DNA from: Asterella californica
Taxonomy: Eukaryota; Streptophyta; Marchantiopsida; Marchantiales; Aytoniaceae
Direction: 5' to 3'
DNA length: 64,000 nucleotides
NCBI GenBank assembly: GCA_036924285.1
Contig: JAYKYS010000024.1
Location: 434,001 to 498,000 of the forward strand
In this document: piece after piece, positions 57,301 through 64,000 of the stretch
How positions within the stretch are numbered: the stretch's first letter is position 1
Layout of the letters: each line of letters starts with the position of its first letter
Made by a program: the position numbers and the translations under genes
The notes under the pieces: generated by a model
Databases searched by the model: none
What the model was told of the DNA's origin: nothing
Seen by the model: the letters and a program-made list of their open reading frames with translations, nothing else

Positions 57301-59115
57301 CGTAAAGGTGACTTTAGAGCTTCAGGGTGTGGTTGCTTGCCCCTTCGGTTCTCTCTTTCCATTGTTCTGCTTCTCCCATCCGATTAGTATTCATTGCGTT
57401 TTCTTTATAGATTTGGGTACATTAACTAGAAATCTGGAAACAAGCAAATAAAAGTCTAAGAGAATTAGCCTATCTGTGCATAGTTCTCGTTTTTGAGTAA
57501 ACAATAAATGGAAAGCTATACATAAGAGATGTAAGTAAACCAGAGGTTTTATGCAAAACCGGAGGAGCATACCTCTGTGTACGCAGCCAGTCATGTTATG
57601 ATATTTGCAGTGACATTGACAATTGCATTTTCTAGACGGTTTGTCTAGATTTGGTTTTGAAAAATAAAGAAAATCTATTTAGAGTCTTATCAATATATAT
57701 CTGGTGATACTTAATTTCTTGTATACTAAAAGATATATTATCATGATGAAATTGCAAACTCATGATATACTGATGTAGGATACTAGAAAGAAACCTGAGA
57801 ATAACAAGTCAATCGATTAGTCTAAAAGCAAAGCCTTCCATGATGTATCTGATTCTATAGGTATCTAAAGTAAAGCTACACGATAGGTGGTGATATTATA
57901 TGATTATTAGTAAATACAACTTCTCTTTAAAATCTATTTACAATTTTCCGATTAGAAACACAATCATGAAGTGTAGCACTGTTCATTCCGTTGGAAAACC
58001 TAAAAGGACATCCTAGTATCATAATGGCAGTATTTGAGTCGTAGACTCAAAAGAGATATTGTTTGGTCTATGTTTTCTTTTCGCTTACAATATTACTCAA
58101 TGACATTCCTTTTTGTCTTTTGGCTTAGGAGTCGAGTACTAATGTGACAGTGAAAATATGAGTCAAACTCTAAGACTTTCTCAACCTTTAATATCCATTG
58201 AACCTAAATTTAAAATGACTTGGAATTTTGTAATTAGTGAGGTTGACTATAATCTTCAAGCTTAAATTTTGGATTTAATTTAGAAGACTTCGTATTTCTA
58301 CTGAGCTGACTTCGATGATCAACATAATAAGACAAAGATGATACGGCAAGGATTTGAGACTCAGTTTGAAAGTGTTTGGAGACAAAGATGGTATCGAAAG
58401 GATTTTAGATCAATTGAAGATTGATCGATATCTAAAACTGCGATTATCTGTATAAGAGTAAATCTTTCTTTACTGCTCAGGTGAAAATTAATTGATGATC
58501 ATGAAGATTTAATTTTGCCTATGAAACTTGAGTTGAACAGTCCATTACCTGTAAGCCACTGCTATTTCTGACGTAGAGCTTCAAGCTTTCATTGATACTT
58601 TACAGTTGGTTGGTTATTCTCATTTTTCTCTTTGATACCTTGCAACGCTGTCTAAATTGCATTCAAGCTCAAGCTCCCCTTCTGGAATTAAATCTTGGAT
58701 TATAAGCAGAACCAGTGTCAAGGACTAATCCATCGTAACAGTACTTATAGAGTTGGTCCCAACACTTCCCATTCTTCCATCATTTCAGGAAGGGATTTGA
58801 TCTAAGGATTTAGAAATCAGATAGATTTTCCCTGGACAAAGACAAAGTGAACATAGATCTGCTGTTTCTCCCTAGCTCTTTCTAATGAAACTAACTAAGC
58901 GATCACACGCAGTGAACACTACCCTCAATTTCTTGGCCATGATTTGTAGGTAAGTTATCAAATCGGATAAAGGAACTTCTCTAAAGAAAGTCTGCTCCAT
59001 AATTTCATTTGCTCCCGTCAATGCTCACCGATGAGCTTTTTGCTGTCCGGAACATGTTTCTGCGAACAAACTTGACCTCCTCCTTTTGATATTTTGTTAC
59101 CACAAGATATTTTAG
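54366..59115. other. pGlcT 3' region and gene-poor spacer
   Basis: The first few hundred bases should be the 3' untranslated region of pGlcT. Beyond that, no gene is supported. A plus-strand frame at 57012-57305 (97 codons) looks mildly protein-like but has no recognisable domain. Confidence 0.3.
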
Positions 59116-59211
59116 CACGTTACTCATGCTGGGTTAATCTTCTTTTGGGCTGGAGCCCTCGGTTTGTTGGTTGCTATGCACCAATTTATAATGAAAAAGG
59201 TTTTGTTGATT
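59116..59211 (+). pseudogene. psbC: psbC-like (CP43) plastid DNA fragment
   Basis: The frame reads HVTHAGLIFFWAGALGLL, then VAMHQF, close to the CP43 segment HVAHAGLIVFWAGAMNLF with a later V-AHF. CP43 is the chloroplast-encoded inner antenna of photosystem II. The match covers only about 22-30 residues, then ends in a stop, so it would be a small, old insertion of plastid DNA into the nucleus. The short length leaves some chance of coincidence. Confidence 0.45.
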
Positions 59212-62200
59212 TAACTATTACTGAAGAAAATGCATTCCAATAGGTAATAGGTACCACTTTCTTTTCCACCGCTAGTGTTGCCCACGTGACTAAAGTATAG
59301 ATTCGAAAGATTGGCAAGAGGTGAATGAGAAGAAGGAGGTTTGAGTACTAGTTATCTCGATCGAGCAATGAGCACGAAGAAAACTTAGCCTAATCTTACC
59401 AACATCGACAATTGGTGTGTTGCGGCAGTTCTACAAAAGCCTATAGACTATAACAATTATTCTCAGGCTGAGGGGAAATGGACCTTCCATTTCCTCTCAG
59501 AATGAACATGTTCCACTTCTAACTAGCTTCGAACCCTCTGCAGATCTAGAAGGCTCGAAGGAGCACACCGAATTTTTACCCATAACTTGACCCTACAGTG
59601 GACAAGTGGGAAAGGTAACCACGATCACCTCAAATTAAAAAGCCTTACACATTCCGAGTATCCTTACTGGAGCGAGTATCCTTGCTCGGGAAGTTCCGCT
59701 TTTTCGTGTTGCAACTTCCTATACTTCTCAAAACTTTCAGACGTTGGACCAAATCTGTCAGAAATGTACTAGGAAGAAGTTCCAGTTTTCAGTGGGAGTT
59801 TCACAAATTATCGGACAGTAATATACGATTGCTGATTTGTTTTGCACGAGAAAACTCCGAGAAGACTGCCTTAACCTCTTCTTCCAAGGATGTAGGGAAT
59901 CATTTGAAGTACACACGTTACGTTCTCCATAACATGTGGACTTGTAACTACTAGAGAGACCATTGTCATGAAAGAGTCGGACAGGAATGGATACAGTTAT
60001 TTGTACTCTTCTCAAGTACTAGGTTCCCTCCGCAAGCACGAGGTCCACAAAAGAAGGGCGGCCACGCATTGCGGAAAGAGAAAGCTTTAGACGAAGGTCT
60101 TCTTTCCCGTTTGCCTGTGGGATATGTCAACGGTACTTAGCATATCTAGAGTCTTTTGCATGAACTAGAGCTCTGCGTGTACGTTGCTGAGATTCAAAAA
60201 GTACAAAGACATAATTAGATTTTAGTTGAGAAAAGAGCATTTATGTCAAAATATTTCTAACAAGGCAAAGGCAGACGATTTGACATTGGCAACATGGAAA
60301 CTTGAAAACTGCATGCACGTATTGACGTGAGTTTCTTCTCCAGAGGATCTTCGGAGGAGTGCATGTGGCGGGAATGAATAGCTAGCAAAAACATATACAG
60401 GAAGCTTGAGGATTTGCTGCTACAAGTAGGGTCGTTGGATCAGTAGATTAGAAATCATCAGTTATTGCCTGGTCGGACCATGCAGATAAAGTATAGTTGT
60501 TGGATCAGTGGATAAAAGTCATACAGTTCTTTGCTTGGTCGGACCAGCGCAGATAAGCACAGTCGTTGGATCAGTAGATTAAGGTCATCACTTCTTTGCT
60601 TGGTCGGACCATGCGTAGATAAGCACAGTCGTTGGATCAGTAGATTAAGGTCATCAATATTTGCTCGGTCGAACCATGCGCAGATAAGCACAGCCCTTGG
60701 ATCAGAAGATTAGAAACCATCAGCAATTTACTTGCTCGTACAGACTCGGACCATGCACAGATAGACCCTCGTTTCACAGTGTCAGTGAAAATAAATACCA
60801 TAGCAGCTCTGGTCAAACCATTCAAAGCTACTACGTGAGCATGGCTCTCCCCACATGCCGTAAATGCAGGACCACGTGTCCAATATAGGATCCAGTGTCA
60901 TGGATAAATTTATTTGGGGAGCATGTTCTTTATTGATACCTACTTCATATCTTGATAGTCTTTTACATGTGCCTTCCAATGGGTGATCAATAGAAAATTC
61001 TAACTTTTCTTTCGGAGAAGCATGTACGTATCAGTATGATCCTAGTCCTATCGCAGTTCCTCCTCTGAGTCGAGTTATGTGTACAACTAGATCCGTCCAC
61101 CCTACTGATCTTCTATTTCTGAGCCTATTTAGGAGTAGAGGCGAATTTTTGAATGGGTGGTTTTCAACACTTGCTAGAGGCTTATCTGATGATATGATGG
61201 AGTCAAATATTTTTCAGTTAAAATCAGAGCAATGAATTGCAAGTACAGGAAAGAGTTGAAGGTGAAAGTTCCCATTCAGTTAGACACCGCAGTCACACCG
61301 GAATCATGGTTTGACAATGTTCAGCCATCTTGCTCTTAGAGAGCAAGATATTCAGTTTTTACTATGGGATTTAATTTGCCAGTATGAGCATTGAATGATG
61401 ATCCGCCACAGATGCGAAGTCAATGTGAGTATGTATTTTGCTTTTGTATTGGAAAAAGAGAGCAGCGAGATAGAATCTTAGAAGTGATGCTACTTTTCGG
61501 AATTATACTTATAAAATTTTCGACTTTAAAGGAAGATCTTTGCATTTGTATGCCAATGATTATCTGATCATGAGTAACTATAACTCATGTACAGAAATAA
61601 TGGTAACATGAGCTCTGAAGGTACTATTTAATCGAGCTCGAGGTGTAGTTACAATAAGTTGATCTCATGCTACAAGATCACGTCCTTGAATGCTATATCT
61701 TTGTATTAGTGGACTCGATGATATAAGCCGTGTATCATTAATACATTAATACATGGGTCAATCCGATGACTCATAAGAGAAGTTTGCGCTTGTTAACATC
61801 AATGGATGTGATGCATTGATGAAATATCAAATGTCGAAGTAGGTCAACTGAATATTGTACATGTAGAACGTGAAATGAGTTCGACCGTGACTCTCCTAAC
61901 TATAAGAATTTGCAATGATTTATATCGATCTAGCTTCCTGTTTCTTGTGTTGAGGGAGGTCAATGACATTGGGAACCTTCGGTAAGAAATTATTAAGCTT
62001 CAGAATCGATCGTTTACCAACCAAATTGGCAGTGCGACAAGGATCAAAGCAAGATCAAACGAAAGGAATGAGAAACATTCAAGACGATGAAGATGAAGGA
62101 AAAATCCTCTGCCGGTAATCTCAAACGGAGCGTGCTAATAGATATGGGGCTTGAGAAGAAATCAACTTTGCACAAGCTAAGAAGCAACAACATCTTATCG

Positions 62201-62338
62201 ACAAGGTCCATAGGAAGAATAGTGCTTTAGAAGAGAGACTCCAACCTTAGGCTAGAGAAAAAACGGGTGAGTCGTTGGAGGTCAGTCAGTAGACAGTTGG
62301 TCCAGATCCAGAGAGGCTTAGAGGGAGAATAGAGAGAA
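59212..62338. other. Non-coding spacer with minisatellite
   Basis: Apart from the 66-bp repeat array at 60431 nothing can be assigned. Short open frames within the array are by-products of a repeat unit that is near a multiple of three. Confidence 0.3.
60431..60772 (+). repeat. 66-bp minisatellite, five units
   Basis: Units start at 60431, 60496, 60562, 60628 and 60693, each with GTTGGATCAGTAGATTA or a variant, then a TGGTCGGACCATGC block and CAGATAAGCAC. Periods are 65-66 bases. The third and fourth units are most alike. On the minus strand three units remain open in one frame, giving repeated LNLLIQRLCLS, which I take as chance rather than coding. Confidence 0.92.
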
Positions 62339-62340
62339 TT

Positions 62341-62557
62341 AACATTTGATTGTTGAAGCCTTAAGGTAATATCTGATTAACCCGGTGCCGGAACTTGATT
62401 GAGATCCCAGAGCTCGCACCATCAATATCCCAGAGCTCGCCAGAAGAGCGAGACGATCCAGTTTATGCGAGGTTCGAATTATGTGGCCATGGAAATCCAG
62501 ACTTCGAGTGGCGATCGAGGATGGTTCTATCTCAGAAGAGTAGTCGACCACGGCCAT
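62341..62557 (-). CDS. Possible exon of a minus-strand gene
   Basis: An ATG at 62555-62557 in the good context ACCATGG opens a frame with MAVVDYSSEIEPSSIATRS and LDFHGHIIRTSHKLDR. A donor-like GGGTTAAT follows near 62380. It could be a first exon or an internal exon of the gene that ends the window. I do not recognise it and no joining exon could be fixed. Confidence 0.2.
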
Positions 62558-63709
62558 GGTTGAAGCTAAGGTGATGAAATGGAAATATGCCTAAACTTAC
62601 CGAAGATTTGGCGTACACGTTCATTCTTCTTCCTTTCTTTGTCAAAAGTAAGGGAAGAGAGACACAGGACAGTTCTAACTGTCACGAGTTGAGCTGGAAT
62701 AAGAGGTCGGAAGAATGTGAATGAGATCAATAAGCACCTACTTCGAAGATCATATACACGCGCCGGATGAGAAATTTATATGGAAATCATACCTCATAAT
62801 ATAAAACAGAAACCAGCGTATTTGGACCGGAATCTCGCATTAGCATTAGTTCAATAGGCCTGTTTCAGTTACACGGTGTTGCGGCATTTGCTTCGTGCAA
62901 AGTGTCAGGCAAATCGCCTGGGGTAGTTTGAGAAAACGCAGGTGAATCCAGCACTGTCTACAAGTCTCACATGCCATCGGCCGGATCTCAGTTCAAAGTT
63001 AAGGCATTTTCTAGTCAGATCTTGATCACGGTGAAAGTGAAATGCAAATGAGCAACGAGCTACATATCCTCCGCCGCTCCGGATCCGCGACCATAGGACG
63101 AAGATCGTAGCATAAATGGTCCAGATGAAAAAAGAGAAATCGTAAATTTACCGACGCATTAACCTGAATCTTTATCATCGAGATAGAGCAGATTCCCTGT
63201 AGATCCAACTGCTTGTAGCGTAGGTAACATGTCAGTTGGACTTACTGAGTCCTGGAGTGCTCACTAGGTTAGAAATCTGTACAGTTCTCTGGTTTTTGTT
63301 CTCAGAGATCGGTTCTGTACATGTCTTGTCCGCAGAGAAAGAACGACAATATCCTGATCAAAGATTCACAGACTGAACGGACATGAAAGGGAAATTTCTG
63401 ATTGAACTTATCAATCAAATTAAAAGGTGTGAAAGTCTTACATCGGTTCACAGCCACCGTCTCCGGATCCTATTCTATGCTCAGTACCATGTAGTTTTCC
63501 ACAACCACCACCGTTTCTTCGGTTCCTCCAGGTAATTCTGGATTCTCCGAAATGCCATCCTACGGGTTGAAGTTCTCAGCACATTCATGGGAGAACTTCA
63601 ACAATCTCCCTAATACAGATACAAATCGAAGTTCAAAATTGGCAAAATTCTGTTCCCGCACTGTCCCTCTATTTTTGGGAGTCTTCGGTTTTCACCTGGA
63701 AACTGGCAG

Positions 63710-64000
63710 TCACGCTAGCGCTTTCGACCGGTGATGATTGGGTTGAGCGGTAAGCGTCCCTCTTGAATTGCACAGTATGCGACAGATCATGGAGATCGGT
63801 TTTAGCTGGTGACTAAGCAATCCGTTTTCTTCATCGATATCTTCAGCGAGAACAATCTCCTCCATGGTCCAAATTGCCCGCTTTCGAACTCCTTTCTTCT
63901 TTTTTGCTGGAGCCAGTGAATCGTCCGTGGATTCCTCCTTCTTCAGGTAGAAGTTGATGTCTGGAGTTTCGAACTCCTGCAGGTTAACGTTGTCCCCTTG
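63710..64000 (-). CDS. Partial gene running off the right edge
   Basis: The minus strand is open from the window edge to a TGA at 63710-63712, 96 codons without a stop. The first part is clearly protein-like: LQEFETPDINFYLKKEEST, then the basic cluster PAKKKKGVRKRAIW and the acidic EEIVLAEDIDEENG. The basic patch resembles a nuclear localisation signal. After about residue 60 the sequence looks less coding, so a splice site may lie there. The start is outside the window. I do not recognise the family. Confidence 0.45.
   Translation of the reverse strand, partial: QGDNVNLQEFETPDINFYLKKEESTDDSLAPAKKKKGVRKRAIWTMEEIVLAEDIDEENGLLSHQLKPISMICRILCNSRGTLTAQPNHHRSKALA

Noticed and set aside
60458..60691. 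Minus-strand frame with repeated LNLLIQRLCLS
   Set aside because: A consequence of the 65-66-bp minisatellite, whose unit is near a multiple of three; not a repeat protein.
1..64000. tRNA, rRNA and CRISPR loci
   Set aside because: I looked for tRNA T-loop patterns and regular spacer arrays and found no convincing case; the regular repeats are minisatellites.

Overview
The window looks like nuclear DNA of a land plant, most likely a bryophyte. The main evidence is a 13-exon plastid-targeted sugar transporter with short GT/AG introns, an 8-exon iron-dependent alcohol dehydrogenase of bacterial type, plant-type LTR retrotransposons with a tRNA-Met primer site, low gene density and long non-coding stretches. 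A liverwort-like genome is my best guess. The species cannot be read from the sequence.

Layout. 1-2.1 kb: non-coding, with two adjacent long stem-loops at 271-371. 2.15-4.07 kb: a frameshifted gene for a rolling-circle HUH endonuclease with HLH and YxxK motifs, a probable replitron-like transposon remnant. 6.2-7.5 kb (+): intact gene of an uncharacterised SAP-like/beta-domain family that resembles fungal proteins. 9.49-10.59 kb: a foldback repeat built on the motif GCTTGATCACACC. 11.4-14.4 kb (+): a broken copy of the alcohol dehydrogenase whose exon-5 position is occupied by a degenerate Ty1/copia gag-protease fragment (12.64-13.93 kb). 15.35-16.43 kb (-): second member of the fungal-like family. 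16.93 kb: an isolated exon-5 fragment of the dehydrogenase. 18.7-20.0 kb (-): a frame-broken coding-like region. 20.24-22.64 kb (+): the intact Fe-dependent alcohol dehydrogenase (422 aa).

22.9-35.0 kb holds no gene I can support. 35.02-41.38 kb: a complete but inactivated Ty3/gypsy chromovirus on the minus strand, with both LTRs, primer site, polypurine tract, 5-bp target duplication and a chromodomain. It lies beside an older related element (41.83-42.26 kb) and a roughly 190-bp tandem repeat (42.5-43.4 kb). 49.56-54.37 kb (+): the plastidic glucose transporter pGlcT (547 aa). 54.4-62.3 kb: non-coding, with a psbC-like plastid fragment at 59.12 kb and a 66-bp minisatellite at 60.43 kb. 63.71-64.0 kb (-): the end of a gene that continues beyond the window.

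The two clear housekeeping-type genes are pGlcT (sugar export across the plastid envelope) and the NAD-dependent alcohol dehydrogenase. Two families of possibly foreign origin, the fungal-like family and the Fe-dehydrogenase, each occur at least twice and are interleaved between 6 and 23 kb, which suggests local segmental duplication followed by decay. A recurrent feature of the whole window is short tandem duplication (22-190 bp) in genes, introns, LTRs and spacers.
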